A stretch of 64,000 nucleotides of DNA, taken from Brevibacterium sp. UMB1308A. GTDB taxonomy: Bacteria > Actinomycetota > Actinomycetes > Actinomycetales > Brevibacteriaceae. This document shows, piece by piece, positions 8,073-18,725 of the stretch. The translations under genes were made by a program, and so were the position numbers. The stretch covers positions 124,001 through 188,000 of the forward strand of contig NZ_JASPDO010000001.1 of the NCBI RefSeq assembly GCF_030230605.1, written 5' to 3'. The notes beneath the pieces are model-generated. The model saw only the letters and a list, made by a program, of their open reading frames with translations, made no database searches and was not told the DNA's origin. Position 1 is the stretch's first letter, and each line of letters opens with the position of its first letter.

Positions 8073-9524
8073 TTGGCCCGCGAAGCGCTTGACCGATTTT
8101 TTGAGATCTCTGCTCGCGGGTCAACGGTAGGTCGCGAAGTGCGTGGAGGACTCTCCACGTTCTTTGCAATGAGCTACATTGTTGTGCTCAACCCGCTTAT
8201 TATTGGAGCCGCCGCCGATTCCACCGGCAAGTTCCTGGGCGGGGGAACCGAACCAAACTTCGCAGCGATCGCGGCTGCCACCTCGCTCATATCCGGTGTT
8301 CTGACAATCCTCATGGGGCTGATCGGTAACTTCCCCATGGCGGTGTCGTCATCACTGGGTATGAGCGCTTTTATTACCTTTGGAATTGTCGTGATTCCGG
8401 GGATGACCTGGGCCGACGCAATGGGGCTCGTGGTCATTGAAGGCATTATTCTTCTGATCCTGGTTCTCACAGGATTCCGGCAAGCGATCTTCAACGCCGT
8501 TCCAGACCAACTGAAAACTTCTATTTCGGTTGGTATTGGAATGTTCATCGCGCTGATCGGAATGATCAATGCTGGTTTTATCGCCAACGCCGGCGGCAAC
8601 GCACTGCAACTGGGCAACAACGGCTACCTCGTGGGCTGGCCCATGCTGGTGTTCATCGTCACGCTCTTCGTGCTGTTTGTGTTGCACAGCAAAAAAGTGC
8701 GTTCGGCGATCCTTGTGTCGATTCTGGGTGCCACCGTGCTCGCGCTCATTGTCGAGGCCATCTTTAAGCCCGGCCCCAAAGTATCCGGTGGCGAAGTCGT
8801 CAACCCGAACGGGTGGCAACTCACCGTCCCCACGCTTGACCAAGAGTGGCTGAGCCTCCCAGACCTTTCGACTCTGGGTCACTTCAACCTGCTGGGCTCC
8901 TTCAGCTCCGTGGGCATCATTACGGGAGTGCTCATCGTTTTCACGCTGCTCCTCACCAACTTCTTTGACCTCCTGGGCACCATGATGGCCGTGGCAAACA
9001 CAAGTGGCCTTGCGAATGAACACGGGCAGATCCCGCACTCCAAACGGATCATGGTCGCCGATGCGATAGGCGCGATCGGCGGTGGGCTGGGGGCTACCTC
9101 GGCGAACTCCGGATTCATCGAGTCAACCGTGGGTGCCGGGGACGGTGCCCGCACCGGGCTGGCAAATGTGGTGACCGGTGTGCTTTTCTTAGCGACCATC
9201 GTGCTGTCACCACTGGCCTCAGTGATCCCGTCCGAGGCGGCCGCACCCACCCTGGTGCTCGTGGGCTTCCTCATGATGCAACAAGTGGTCAAGATCGACT
9301 GGGCCAATCCCGAAATCGCAATCCCGGCGTTCCTCACGATCGTTCTCATGCCGTTTTCGTATTCCATCACGAACGGCATTGGGGCGGGATTCGTCACCTT
9401 CGTGGTGATGAAGGTGGCGCGCGGAAAGTACCGGGACGTTCACCCACTCATGTACCTGACAGCCGGTATGTTCGTGCTGTACTTTGTCTCCGGGCCACTG
9501 CAAGACGCCCTCGGTGGCGCGTAG
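8073..9524 (+). CDS. NCS2-family (AzgA/PbuG-like) purine permease
   Basis: A very hydrophobic 483-residue protein with about 12-14 membrane spans. The N-terminus (FFEIS, then REVRGGLSTFFAMSYIVVLNP) is the signature of the AzgA/GhxP/PbuG branch of NCS2, which imports adenine, guanine or hypoxanthine with protons. The internal FFDLLGTMMAVANTSGL and GATSANSGFIESTVGAGDGARTGL regions match the substrate-site segments of that branch. I use the TTG at 8073 because AGGAGG sits just before it and the protein begins as the family does. Which purine is carried cannot be told. No purine-salvage gene is adjacent. Confidence 0.85.
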   Translation: MAREALDRFFEISARGSTVGREVRGGLSTFFAMSYIVVLNPLIIGAAADSTGKFLGGGTEPNFAAIAAATSLISGVLTILMGLIGNFPMAVSSSLGMSAFITFGIVVIPGMTWADAMGLVVIEGIILLILVLTGFRQAIFNAVPDQLKTSISVGIGMFIALIGMINAGFIANAGGNALQLGNNGYLVGWPMLVFIVTLFVLFVLHSKKVRSAILVSILGATVLALIVEAIFKPGPKVSGGEVVNPNGWQLTVPTLDQEWLSLPDLSTLGHFNLLGSFSSVGIITGVLIVFTLLLTNFFDLLGTMMAVANTSGLANEHGQIPHSKRIMVADAIGAIGGGLGATSANSGFIESTVGAGDGARTGLANVVTGVLFLATIVLSPLASVIPSEAAAPTLVLVGFLMMQQVVKIDWANPEIAIPAFLTIVLMPFSYSITNGIGAGFVTFVVMKVARGKYRDVHPLMYLTAGMFVLYFVSGPLQDALGGA

Positions 9525-9552
9525 GGGCGTCCCGAGCGCGTCGCTTTTGCGC

Positions 9553-10380
9553 CTACCGGATCTGGGAAACCGGAACGTAGTCAGGGTATTTAGGAGTGAC
9601 TGAGTCTCCAGAGCTCACGCCCTGAATCCGCCTACCAACCCACGGCACAAAGTGCTCGCGAACCCACAAGGCTTCGTGTGCGATCCTTTCACGCACGGGT
9701 TTTGCTGGCTGTTTAGGAATTTTGAAACCGCTCTTCTCAGCGGAACGATTCAGCAGGGTCGACAACGCTTTTTCCGCTACCACAGCGTGCCCTTCGCTGC
9801 TCAAGTGAATTCGATCTTCGGCCCACATCTGGGGTCGGTAGAGCCTTCGCGTTCCCCACAGGTCTAACATGTAGCACCCGTGACGCTGGGAAATGGTCCA
9901 CAGATGCGAGTTGTAGATGGCAACGCGGGACCGCAAGGCGCGTAAAAGAGGTGACGCTGCCGAGGTGTCATACCCGTTGCCCATGAGAACCTGGATACCC
10001 TCCCTGCGGAGGGCGACGATCGAGTTCTCAATAACCGACGCGAGCTCATCAACCTTGGCGCCTGGCCGCATACAGTCGTTACCACCGGCGACAAATGACA
10101 CCAGATCAGGTTTAGTGTCAAGCGCAAACGTCAGCTGCACGTCTACGACTTGGTGGAGCACTTTTCCCCGTACCGCCAAATTCGCGTACCGCAATTCCGG
10201 AGTCGACAGCGGGCTGTCGCTTAACGCGATTGCGAAACGGTCGGCCCACCCTTTAAATGCATCGCCCTCACCGTCCATGAGGCCTTCTGTAAATGAATCC
10301 CCCAAGGCCGCATAGCGGTGGATGAGATCGGCTTGCGGTTCTACTTCGTGTGATGCAGGGTCACGGGTGGGATCTGACAT
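9553..10380 (-). CDS. SGNH/GDSL-type hydrolase
   Basis: A 275-residue SGNH hydrolase. Block I is YAALGDSFTEG (nucleophile Ser near residue 29), block III is GGND near 103, and block V is DRIHLSSEGH near 185 (catalytic Asp and His). There is no signal peptide, so it is probably an intracellular esterase, lipase or thioesterase; the substrate is unknown. The start is the ATG at 10378-10380 (MSDPTRD) with a GAAGGAAAC Shine-Dalgarno. Longer upstream extensions lack support. It is convergent with the purine permease and divergent from the ThrE-type exporter. Confidence 0.85.
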   Translation of the reverse strand: MSDPTRDPASHEVEPQADLIHRYAALGDSFTEGLMDGEGDAFKGWADRFAIALSDSPLSTPELRYANLAVRGKVLHQVVDVQLTFALDTKPDLVSFVAGGNDCMRPGAKVDELASVIENSIVALRREGIQVLMGNGYDTSAASPLLRALRSRVAIYNSHLWTISQRHGCYMLDLWGTRRLYRPQMWAEDRIHLSSEGHAVVAEKALSTLLNRSAEKSGFKIPKQPAKPVRERIAHEALWVREHFVPWVGRRIQGVSSGDSVTPKYPDYVPVSQIR

Positions 10381-10584
10381 GTTTCCTTCGACCTGTTGGG
10401 GTGCGTTCCGTGCCCTCATAATACGACTTTTCAGCCATACCGAGCTTCCCTTGCCCTCCTCACAGGCGACCCTCACGCGATGCCCACCAGGTGTGTAGGC
10501 CTCGCTCAGTTAGCGAGTAACGTAGGAGTGTACGATCTGAGACGAAGACGCTCACACACCCCGCCAATCCACGAAAGGAGCACA

Positions 10585-10665
10585 GTGAACGCGCACCGTC
10601 TGCAACTTATGAGACTCACGCATTCATTGCGTTCCTCGGGTGCAGAAAGTGTGGCGTGGGCGTGA
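10585..10665 (+). CDS. Putative 26-residue leader peptide coupled to the ThrE-type exporter
   Basis: A GTG at 10585 follows AAAGGAG (10574-10580) by four bases and opens a 26-codon ORF whose TGA (10663-10665) overlaps the exporter's GTG at 10662 (GTGA). The Shine-Dalgarno is too far from the exporter start to serve it directly. The peptide carries four Ser (positions 14, 17, 18, 22) and one Thr near its C-terminal half, which may be meaningful before a threonine/serine-type exporter. No homology is recognised. The ORF is short, so it is called on the ribosome-binding site and the stop/start overlap alone. Confidence 0.45.
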   Translation: MNAHRLQLMRLTHSLRSSGAESVAWA

Positions 10666-12260
10666 GCGAGCAGAAGCCAACAACTCAACCAACAACGCGT
10701 GGAGCGGCTCTTCCGCAGTCAGCGTTGAAAACCCAGCCTGTTCCGCAACCCGAACGTAAGTCGCGGGCCCGGAAACTCCTGGCAACCACCTCGGCGCCTC
10801 TACGTAAATCCACCCGCAAACGTGCAGAGGACATAGCCCGCCGCACGGTTGAAAAGATCGTCTCCGACCCTTCGCCGCCCACCCAGCCGGTCCCCATTGT
10901 TGCCATGCTCAAAGGGACGCCCTACCAGGAGCCCGTCGAAGCTCGCGCTAAAACCGAAGCTGAGGCTCGTCTCATTTTGGATCTCGCGGTAGACCTGGGT
11001 GCGATCATGTTGCGCGCAGGGGCGTCGAGTGCTGAAACTGAGCTCGCTGTTATTGCGACCTGTTCAGCCATGGGACTACCCAACGCTGAAGTTGACCTCA
11101 CAGCTACTTCGCTGACGGTTCACTACTCCGACCCCGACGGCAAACTCCTCACAGTCATGCGCGTGGTGCGGGCGCTGTCCTTGCACTTTGCCAAACTGTC
11201 CTCGGTGCATTCGCTCGTCGCTGAAATGGCCAACGGGAAGATCGACTACGAAGAAGCACGTTCCCGGATCGACGCAATCCGAAACCAGAAACGGCCGTAC
11301 GCCGAATGGGTCGTGACGCTTGCGTGGGGCGTGCTGGTCATGTGCTTCATCAACCTCGTGGGTGGCAACGGTGTCGCCTCAATTCTGGGTTTTGCGATTG
11401 CTGTCGCTTCTGACTGGTTCGGAAAAGTTCTCTATCGCGTTAACGTTCCGCCCTTTTTCGTCATCATGGCGCAGTCCACAGTGGCGACTCTCGTGGCGAT
11501 GGTGACCTACTCATTTGGCCTGATCGCAAGTCCGCAGTACATGGTCGCCGGGGGAATCGTCCTGTTGCTCCCCACGGTGAGCCTGATTTCTGCTGTCCAG
11601 GACGCACTGACGGACTTCCCGCTCACGGCAGCGGGAAGGTCAGTCACACTGTTCATGTCATTTGCGGGAATCGTGTCTGGAATTGCCGCAGGTCTGTACA
11701 TTGGGCGCTTGCTCCAACTGCGTGAAATTGACGTCATCGTCCGCTCCGGTGGGATCGACGCTCTCACAACAATCGTTGCCCTCTTCGCTGCTTTTCTCGT
11801 TGCCGCGTGTGGCGCGATTGGCTATCAAGCTGCCAAACGAACCGTTGTGGTTGCCGGGGTTATTGGGCTGATCGGATTCGTGATCCTCGTTGGGCTCATG
11901 GTGCTGGGCGTGGGAAACATTCTGGCGTGTTTCGTCGCATCAACAGTGGTCGGATTCCTGTGCCGCCCAGCCGCTTTTAAGCGCGGTGCGCCAGTCATTG
12001 TGCTGATGATCCCTACAATTTTCCCGCTGCTCCAGGGCCTGTCGATCTTCTCATCGGTGTACAAAATTGTGGAACCAGAAGAAGCTGTGAGCCTCGCAAA
12101 CGGTTTGTCCGCTCTGTTTGCGGCGTTGACAGCAAATGCTGCGATAGGCGTGGGGGCGATTCTGGGCGACTTTATTGTGCGCCCGTTTATGAAGCGTCGG
12201 GTAAACGCCAAACAACAGGCTCAGAACCCTGATCTCGCAGAATCTGGTTCGCACGACTAA
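10662..12260 (+). CDS. thrE: Threonine/serine exporter family protein (ThrE/DUF1212)
   Basis: A long basic, Pro/Thr-rich cytosolic N-terminus (about 90 residues) precedes the ThrE domain. It has [22 protein letters not shown] near 110, the hallmark soluble segment, and then about ten membrane spans in two blocks. Size (532 aa) and fusion of both ThrE modules match the single-chain actinobacterial exporter, which moves L-threonine and L-serine outward. Two GTG codons (10656, 10662) are possible starts. I prefer 10662 because it overlaps the stop of a short upstream ORF with a good Shine-Dalgarno. The 3' end overlaps the convergent ung gene by 74 bases. The substrate is inferred from the family. 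Confidence 0.8.
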   Translation: MSEQKPTTQPTTRGAALPQSALKTQPVPQPERKSRARKLLATTSAPLRKSTRKRAEDIARRTVEKIVSDPSPPTQPVPIVAMLKGTPYQEPVEARAKTEAEARLILDLAVDLGAIMLRAGASSAETELAVIATCSAMGLPNAEVDLTATSLTVHYSDPDGKLLTVMRVVRALSLHFAKLSSVHSLVAEMANGKIDYEEARSRIDAIRNQKRPYAEWVVTLAWGVLVMCFINLVGGNGVASILGFAIAVASDWFGKVLYRVNVPPFFVIMAQSTVATLVAMVTYSFGLIASPQYMVAGGIVLLLPTVSLISAVQDALTDFPLTAAGRSVTLFMSFAGIVSGIAAGLYIGRLLQLREIDVIVRSGGIDALTTIVALFAAFLVAACGAIGYQAAKRTVVVAGVIGLIGFVILVGLMVLGVGNILACFVASTVVGFLCRPAAFKRGAPVIVLMIPTIFPLLQGLSIFSSVYKIVEPEEAVSLANGLSALFAALTANAAIGVGAILGDFIVRPFMKRRVNAKQQAQNPDLAESGSHD

Positions 12261-12864
12261 ACGGCTTCGACCCAAAAAAACCGCGAGAAGCTGACAAGGG
12301 CGACGGATGTGCTGACTCAATCCTGGGAACATCGCCAAGCTCTCGCGCCAACGCCTGCGCTTGCCTGCCCCACAGAATCGCAACCAGCGGACCACCTCGG
12401 CGGGCTAAAACCCGGATCGCGTGATCCGTGATGTCCTCCCAACCCGCGCCCCTGTGCGACCCAGGGCTACCCGGCGACACCGTAAGAACCCGGTTGAGAA
12501 GCATCACCCCCTGGCGCTGCCACGCCCGCAAGTCACCGTGCGGGGCAGGTTCAACGCCGAGGTCGTCGGATAGTTCGCGGTAAATGTTGGCAAGCGAACG
12601 GGGGAGTGGGCGCACGTCAGGGTTCACAGCGAACGACAACCCAATGGGATGGCCCACTGTGGGGTATGGGTCTTGTCCCACAATAAGGACCTTGACATTG
12701 GCCAAAGGCTCTTCAAACGCGCGGAAAACAGCGTTGCCTGCAGGAAGGTATCCGCGACCTTGGGCAATCTCAGCGCGCAAAAAGTCGCCCATGTGCGCAA
12801 TCTTGTCTGCAACAGGTTCCATCGCGTGGGCCCAGTCGGGGGCCATGATGTCAGTCAGAGCCAT
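12187..12864 (-). CDS. ung: Uracil-DNA glycosylase
   Basis: Family 1 uracil-DNA glycosylase, which cuts uracil from DNA to start base-excision repair. GQDPYP lies at residues 63-68 (catalytic Asp 65), then a GLSFAV uracil pocket and the [13 protein letters not shown] leucine loop near 195. The C-terminal [11 protein letters not shown] matches the family end, so the 74-base overlap with the convergent ThrE gene is real coding overlap. The start is the ATG at 12862-12864 (MALTD). TAGGCT ends seven bases upstream, so the mRNA may be leaderless, although a short GAGG is also present. Confidence 0.93.
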   Translation of the reverse strand: MALTDIMAPDWAHAMEPVADKIAHMGDFLRAEIAQGRGYLPAGNAVFRAFEEPLANVKVLIVGQDPYPTVGHPIGLSFAVNPDVRPLPRSLANIYRELSDDLGVEPAPHGDLRAWQRQGVMLLNRVLTVSPGSPGSHRGAGWEDITDHAIRVLARRGGPLVAILWGRQAQALARELGDVPRIESAHPSPLSASRGFFGSKPFSRANQILRDQGSEPVVWRLPDAS

Positions 12865-12871
12865 AACCTCG

Positions 12872-12877
12872 AGCCTA
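12872..12877 (-). promoter_or_regulatory. -10 hexamer TAGGCT before ung (possible leaderless start)
   Basis: On the minus strand TAGGCT is followed by seven bases and the ung ATG, the same arrangement as at the kinase gene. A GAGG in the spacer makes a conventional start possible if transcription begins further upstream. Confidence 0.35.
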
Positions 12878-12994
12878 GTGCAGGGCGCACAGTCGATGTG
12901 CGATTTTTGCATGTGACAGACCATGGACTGATGTGTCGAGCGTCACGCAGTATCGCTATGCTGGCTGGGAGGTGTATCCAACGAAAGGATCGAC

Positions 12995-14461
12995 ATGGCT
13001 GATTTCCCTCAGGCGCAAGACTGGAAGATGTTCATCGGTGGCGAATGGGTTGACGCGGTTGACGGAAGCCGCGCAAACGTCATCACCCCAATCGACCGCA
13101 ACCAGGTCATCGCAACTGTTCCTAACGGAAAAGCTGAAGACGCTGACGTGGCCGTCAAAGCAGCCCGCGCTGCCTTCCCAGCATGGTCGCAGCTGCACTT
13201 CAAAGAACGCCAGAAGCTACTCACCCAGTGCGCCGATGCACTGGCAGAAGCATCTGAAGACCTTGCTCAGCTCACTGCCCTGGACACCGGGAACGCAGTC
13301 CGTACCCAAGCGCGCCCAGAAACCAACATTCTGGTCGACCTGTTCCGCTACTTTGGTGGAGTCGCAGGTGAAGTGAAAGGCAACACCCTGCCAACCGGGC
13401 CAGACCAGCTGCAGTTCACCAAGCGTGTGCCTCTCGGCGTGGTGGCAGGTATTCTGCCGTGGAACTCACCGCTCATGATCGCAGCGTTTAAGACCCCTGC
13501 TGCCCTGGCCGCAGGAAACACCATCGTTCTAAAGTGTGCCGAAGACGCACCGCTCACCATTCTGCGGATGGCCCAGATTATTGGCGACATCCTTCCTGCC
13601 GGAGCTCTCAACGTTGTGACCGGTAAGGGATCGGTGATCGGTGAAGCCCTGACCCAGCACCCAGACGTTGACAAGGTGTCGTTTACAGGCTCCACTGGCG
13701 TTGGTCGCCACGTGGCCGAGGTGGCAGGCGCCCGGCTCGCTCACTCCTCCATGGAGTTGGGCGGTAAGAGCCCCAACATTGTGTTCCCGGACGCAATGTC
13801 TGATGAGGTTCTGGACCAAGTGCTTCTGTCTACCCGGTTTGCACGTCAGGGGCAGTCCTGCACCATGGGGTCGCGTCTGTTCATCCACGCTGACATTTAC
13901 GACGAATTCTTGGGCAAGCTCGTCGAGCGCATCAAGGGCATGAAGGTCGGTGACCCGCGCGATGAGTCGTCCGACATCGGCTGTGTCATCAACGAAAAGC
14001 AGTACAACCAGATTGCACAGTACATTGAAATCGGGCGCTCCATGGAAGGTGTGGACGTCGCATATGACGGCAGCGACTCCCTGGAAGTCGGGGAACCTGG
14101 TTTCTACCACGCACCTGTTGTGTTCGCTAATGCGAAGAACGACTGGCAAACCAGCCGCGAAGAAATCTTTGGTCCAGTTCTTTCGGTGATCCGTTTCGAA
14201 ACCGAAGAAGAAGTCGTCGCCATGGCAAACGACTCCGACTACGGCCTTGCCGCATACGTGTTCACCAAGGACATCGACCGCGCACTGCGGGTGGCCAACG
14301 CGATCGAATCCGGCTGGGTCCAGGTCAACCAAGGCGGTGGCCAGCAGGTCGGACAGTCCTACGGTGGCATGAAGACCTCCGGTTTTGGGCGTGAGGCCTC
14401 ACTGGAAGGCATGCTCGAAGGTTTCACCCAGATCAAGCAGATCAACGTAGCGATTCGCTGA
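12995..14461 (+). CDS. NAD(P)-dependent aldehyde dehydrogenase
   Basis: A full-length ALDH superfamily enzyme (488 aa) oxidising an aldehyde to its acid. Visible marks are LPWNSPLMIAAFKTPAALAAGN (cofactor fold) near 155, FTGSTGVG near 229, the general-base ELGGKSPNIVF near 254, the nucleophile in GQSCTMGSR near 288, and EEIFGPVLSVI near 389. It resembles the betaine/general aliphatic aldehyde branch, but the substrate cannot be set. The ATG has a GAAAGG Shine-Dalgarno. It is monocistronic with a clear terminator downstream. Confidence 0.88.
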   Translation: MADFPQAQDWKMFIGGEWVDAVDGSRANVITPIDRNQVIATVPNGKAEDADVAVKAARAAFPAWSQLHFKERQKLLTQCADALAEASEDLAQLTALDTGNAVRTQARPETNILVDLFRYFGGVAGEVKGNTLPTGPDQLQFTKRVPLGVVAGILPWNSPLMIAAFKTPAALAAGNTIVLKCAEDAPLTILRMAQIIGDILPAGALNVVTGKGSVIGEALTQHPDVDKVSFTGSTGVGRHVAEVAGARLAHSSMELGGKSPNIVFPDAMSDEVLDQVLLSTRFARQGQSCTMGSRLFIHADIYDEFLGKLVERIKGMKVGDPRDESSDIGCVINEKQYNQIAQYIEIGRSMEGVDVAYDGSDSLEVGEPGFYHAPVVFANAKNDWQTSREEIFGPVLSVIRFETEEEVVAMANDSDYGLAAYVFTKDIDRALRVANAIESGWVQVNQGGGQQVGQSYGGMKTSGFGREASLEGMLEGFTQIKQINVAIR

Positions 14462-14518
14462 ACCTGACCCGCGGACACCTGCCCTCTGAGAGGCGGGTGG
14501 GAACGACCTCGGCGTGAT

Positions 14519-14549
14519 AGAAACGGGAGTGCACAGCGCTCCCGTTTCT
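14519..14549 (+). terminator. Rho-independent-type terminator after aldehyde dehydrogenase
   Basis: AGAAACGGGAG and CTCCCGTTTCT form a perfect 11-bp stem with a nine-base loop, followed by GCTTCCC. Confidence 0.7.
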
Positions 14550-14621
14550 GCTTCCCTCGAAGTGTCTGAAACGCTGGGAGGGTAATGGTGGGTAGAATAG
14601 CGCGCAGTGAAGGAAGGTGAC

Positions 14622-14873
14622 ATGGAATCTGAACAGCTAAGCGAACTCGAGCAGAAGGTGCTCGAATTTGAGCGGCAGTGGCACACCCTTGGCGGTGTTA
14701 AAGAACACGCGATTCGTGAACAGTTCAACCTGAGTTCGACCGGATACTTTCAGATTCTCAACTCGCTTTTAGACAACCCGCATGCCTATGCGCAAGACCC
14801 TATTTTGATCAAACGTCTCCGTCGGATCCGCGATGGACGCCAACGTGATCGAGCACAGAGGATGGCCCGTTAA
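14622..14873 (+). CDS. DUF3263 family protein
   Basis: A small 83-residue protein of the actinobacterial DUF3263 family: charged, helical, with FERQWHTLGGVKEHAIREQF and LNSLLDNPHAYAQDPILIKRLRRIR. The middle part could fold as a helix-turn-helix (a KEHAIREQFNLSSTGYFQILN segment), so a DNA-binding role is possible but not shown. The start is the ATG at 14622 because GAAGG is well spaced; a GTG at 14607 would place the Shine-Dalgarno inside the gene. The LytR_C gene starts three bases after its stop, so the two form an operon. Confidence 0.8.
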   Translation: MESEQLSELEQKVLEFERQWHTLGGVKEHAIREQFNLSSTGYFQILNSLLDNPHAYAQDPILIKRLRRIRDGRQRDRAQRMAR

Positions 14874-14876
14874 AAC

Positions 14877-15485
14877 ATGACCAAGTACCCACCAGACGAA
14901 TTCGACTCCATCGTTCCGTCGGGACGTAAAGGAGCGCACCGTCGCCAATCGAGTGGTATGAGTCAGACAGCGGCGATTTCGCTGATCGCCGTTCTGGCGG
15001 TCGTCGCTGTTGTTTTGGTGATCGGGGCGGTGCGGATCATTGGATCTTCTGCGGTTGACCCAGAGGAACAGGTCGCTGGTCCTGGCAATAGCGAAACCGC
15101 AACCCCAGAGCCGTCGGAGACTTCGGTCAATGTGAAGGAGCGTTCGGGAACCGTGCAGGTTCTCAACGCTTCAGGCGTGACCGGAGCGGATAAGACGGTT
15201 GCAAAGAAGATCGAAGACGCCGGTTGGTCGGATGTGAAGACGGAACGTGGGCGGTCTTCGTCATCTACTTCAGTTGTGTACTACGCGGACGGTTTTAAAG
15301 ACGAAGCTCAAGCTCTCGCCGAGGTCGTTGGTGCAGAGGACGTGAAGTCTAGTTCCAAGTACAGCACTGACATCACGCTGTTGCTGAACTCTGATATTGC
15401 AAAGGGTTTGGCGTCAGATGAGCCCAGTGCCGAGGCGACTGACGGAGCCAGTGAAAACAGCGAGGAAGTTGGCGCCGACGAATAA
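14877..15485 (+). CDS. LytR_C-domain membrane protein
   Basis: A cytosolic N-terminus of about 30 residues, one membrane segment (residues about 34-57), an acidic Ser/Glu/Thr linker, then a LytR_C domain (VQVLNASGVTGADKTVAKKIEDAGW near 97 and VVYYADGFKDEAQALAEVVG near 131). An acidic low-complexity tail ends the protein. LytR_C domains are known from cell-wall LCP enzymes, but here it stands without the LCP catalytic domain, so it may be a wall-associated accessory factor. The preceding DUF3263 gene is only three bases away. Confidence 0.8.
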   Translation: MTKYPPDEFDSIVPSGRKGAHRRQSSGMSQTAAISLIAVLAVVAVVLVIGAVRIIGSSAVDPEEQVAGPGNSETATPEPSETSVNVKERSGTVQVLNASGVTGADKTVAKKIEDAGWSDVKTERGRSSSSTSVVYYADGFKDEAQALAEVVGAEDVKSSSKYSTDITLLLNSDIAKGLASDEPSAEATDGASENSEEVGADE

Positions 15486-15765
15486 TCGCTGTGGTTGTGT
15501 ACTGCTGATGTACACGCCGTGCTGAAAAAATTTTCCTGTGCATTTTCATACGATGATCGGCATTTATCGTTGTGATTGCGTCGAAAATCTCGGTTTTATT
15601 GTTGTTTTGCGTCTCTGGTCTCATGTTTTCTGAGTGCACGCTTATGAGTGCGTGAACTGGCGCAACATAAATACGCTGCGACCTGCAAAAACATGCGTTA
15701 AAGCTCGGTAGGATCGGGAGTGCTACACACGTACGCAACGATGCAATACACAACTGGAGAAGATA

Positions 15766-15969
15766 ATGACGCAGGGAACGGTCAAGTGGTTCAACGCTGA
15801 AAAGGGCTACGGATTTATCACCGTTGACGGCAGTGACCAGGACATCTTCGTGCACTACTCGGAGATCCAAATGGATGGGTACCGTTCGTTGCAAGAAGGC
15901 CAGCAGGTTGAATTCAATGTGGGCCAGGGCGACAAAGGGCCACAGGCTGAAGGTGTTACACCACTCTAA
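15766..15969 (+). CDS. csp: Cold-shock domain protein
   Basis: A 67-residue CspA-type single-stranded nucleic-acid chaperone with both RNP motifs: KGYGFITV and DIFVHYSEI. The [10 protein letters not shown] start is canonical. The ATG has a GGAGAAG Shine-Dalgarno. A leader of up to about 280 bases separates it from the LytR_C gene, in line with the long structured 5' UTRs of cold-shock genes, though I see no defined fold. groEL follows with its own operator. Confidence 0.93.
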   Translation: MTQGTVKWFNAEKGYGFITVDGSDQDIFVHYSEIQMDGYRSLQEGQQVEFNVGQGDKGPQAEGVTPL

Positions 15970-16000
15970 AGAGAATTTCAGGCACCTAAAGCACTCTGCA

Positions 16001-16027
16001 TTTGCACTCGATGGTGGAGAGTGCTAA
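16001..16027 (+). promoter_or_regulatory. CIRCE operator (HrcA binding site)
   Basis: TTTGCACTC, nine bases, then GAGTGCTAA: one mismatch from the CIRCE consensus TTAGCACTC-N9-GAGTGCTAA. It lies about 140 bases upstream of groEL. HrcA, the heat-shock repressor, is the known ligand of this element. An extra left half-site (AAAGCACTC, 15988-15996) lies five bases before it. Confidence 0.92.
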
Positions 16028-16127
16028 ATCTAGACGTGGCAAGCACTGAGTGCAGATGAGGGTTTGTTGAACCGAAGAAAGGAATCGGTTGAGTAAACCC
16101 CGCCGTCGCGGGCTCTGTACAACGTGA

Positions 16128-17792
<1,665 letters not shown>

Positions 17793-17810
17793 TCTAGTCG
17801 CTTAGCTCAA

Positions 17811-17844
17811 ATGTGGCCCTCTGCCGTACGGCAGAGGGCCACAT
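17811..17844 (+). terminator. Strong terminator hairpin after groEL
   Basis: A perfect 15-bp stem (ATGTGGCCCTCTGCC with GGCAGAGGGCCACAT) closed by GTAC, beginning 18 bases after the groEL stop and followed by TTGGGTT. It is nearly a perfect palindrome, so it could end transcription from both sides. Confidence 0.8.
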
Positions 17845-17849
17845 TGGGT

Positions 17850-17855
17850 TACAGT
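17850..17855 (+). promoter_or_regulatory. -10 hexamer TACAGT before the TauE/SafE gene
   Basis: TACAGT is followed by six bases and the ATG, a leaderless-type arrangement just outside the groEL terminator. Confidence 0.35.
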
Positions 17856-17861
17856 GGGCAA

Positions 17862-18614
17862 ATGACTCTCGCCATATTTGTGATCTGCACTACCGCTTTT
17901 GTGGGCGCTCTTTTACAGCGGATGGCAGGTATGGGATTTGCGCTGGTTTCTGGACCGTTTATTGTTCTTGTCTTGGCCCCGATTCCCGGTGTTGTCCTGG
18001 TGAATATTCTGGGCGCGGTGTCGTCCGTGATTGTTTTTTCCCGTACGTGGCGCAATGTGCATTGGAAGCAGTCGGGTGTGCTCATCGCTGGGGCTTTAGC
18101 GGGCACGTTTCCGGGTGCTCTGCTGGCCAATAGTATGCCGACGTCGTGGCTCAACGTTTTCATTGGCGTGTTGATTGTGGGGTCGCTTGCGACGTCCCTA
18201 TATTTGAGTCGGATCTTTGACCCCATCAAGTTTTGTTCACGCAACGCGTTCCTGTTTGGGCTGGGCTCGGGTGTCATGAATGCGTCGGCCGGCATGGGCG
18301 GGCCGTTCTTGAGTTCGTACGCAGTTCTCACCAGGTGGCAACAGGTGGCGTTTGCCGCATCAATCCAGCCGGTTTTCATCACGATTGGCGCAGCTTCGGT
18401 TGCGAGCAAACTGGTTTTGGAAGAGGCGGCGTGGCCGCAATTGGCGCCCGAGGTGTGGGTTGCGGTGGCTGTGTCTTTGCTGGCTGGTCAGGTGGCAGGT
18501 GATTTCGGTGCGCGTAAGGTTCCGGTGCAGCTTTCTCGTGTGGTCATGTTGTCATTGGCGATGCTGGGCGGAATTCTCACGATCATTAAGGGCGTGAGCG
18601 AGTTAGTGGGCTAG
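17862..18614 (+). CDS. TauE/SafE-family membrane permease
   Basis: A 250-residue protein with about eight membrane spans and the TauE/SafE pattern: GALLQRMAGMGFALVSGP near 12 and a repeated MNASAGMGGPF near 143, the two half-repeats of the fold. The family exports or imports sulfite, sulfoacetate and related organic sulfur or carboxylate anions; the substrate is not known here. The start is the ATG at 17862; an earlier in-frame ATG lies inside the groEL terminator. TACAGT (17850-17855) sits six bases before the ATG and no Shine-Dalgarno is visible, so the mRNA may be leaderless. Confidence 0.82.
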   Translation: MTLAIFVICTTAFVGALLQRMAGMGFALVSGPFIVLVLAPIPGVVLVNILGAVSSVIVFSRTWRNVHWKQSGVLIAGALAGTFPGALLANSMPTSWLNVFIGVLIVGSLATSLYLSRIFDPIKFCSRNAFLFGLGSGVMNASAGMGGPFLSSYAVLTRWQQVAFAASIQPVFITIGAASVASKLVLEEAAWPQLAPEVWVAVAVSLLAGQVAGDFGARKVPVQLSRVVMLSLAMLGGILTIIKGVSELVG

Positions 18615-18725
18615 GCGGCGCAGTCAGCTACTAGGCGAGACTTCCGGTGAGACTCAGCTGGTATTCAGAGTGATTCGCGATAATGTTGGCACTCAACAAG
18701 GGTTTTACCCCGTGAAAGGTTTTGA

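Noticed and set aside
16036..16048. Second CIRCE element at AAGCACTGAGTGC
   Set aside because: Half-site cores are present but without the required nine-base spacer, so it cannot be called a CIRCE.
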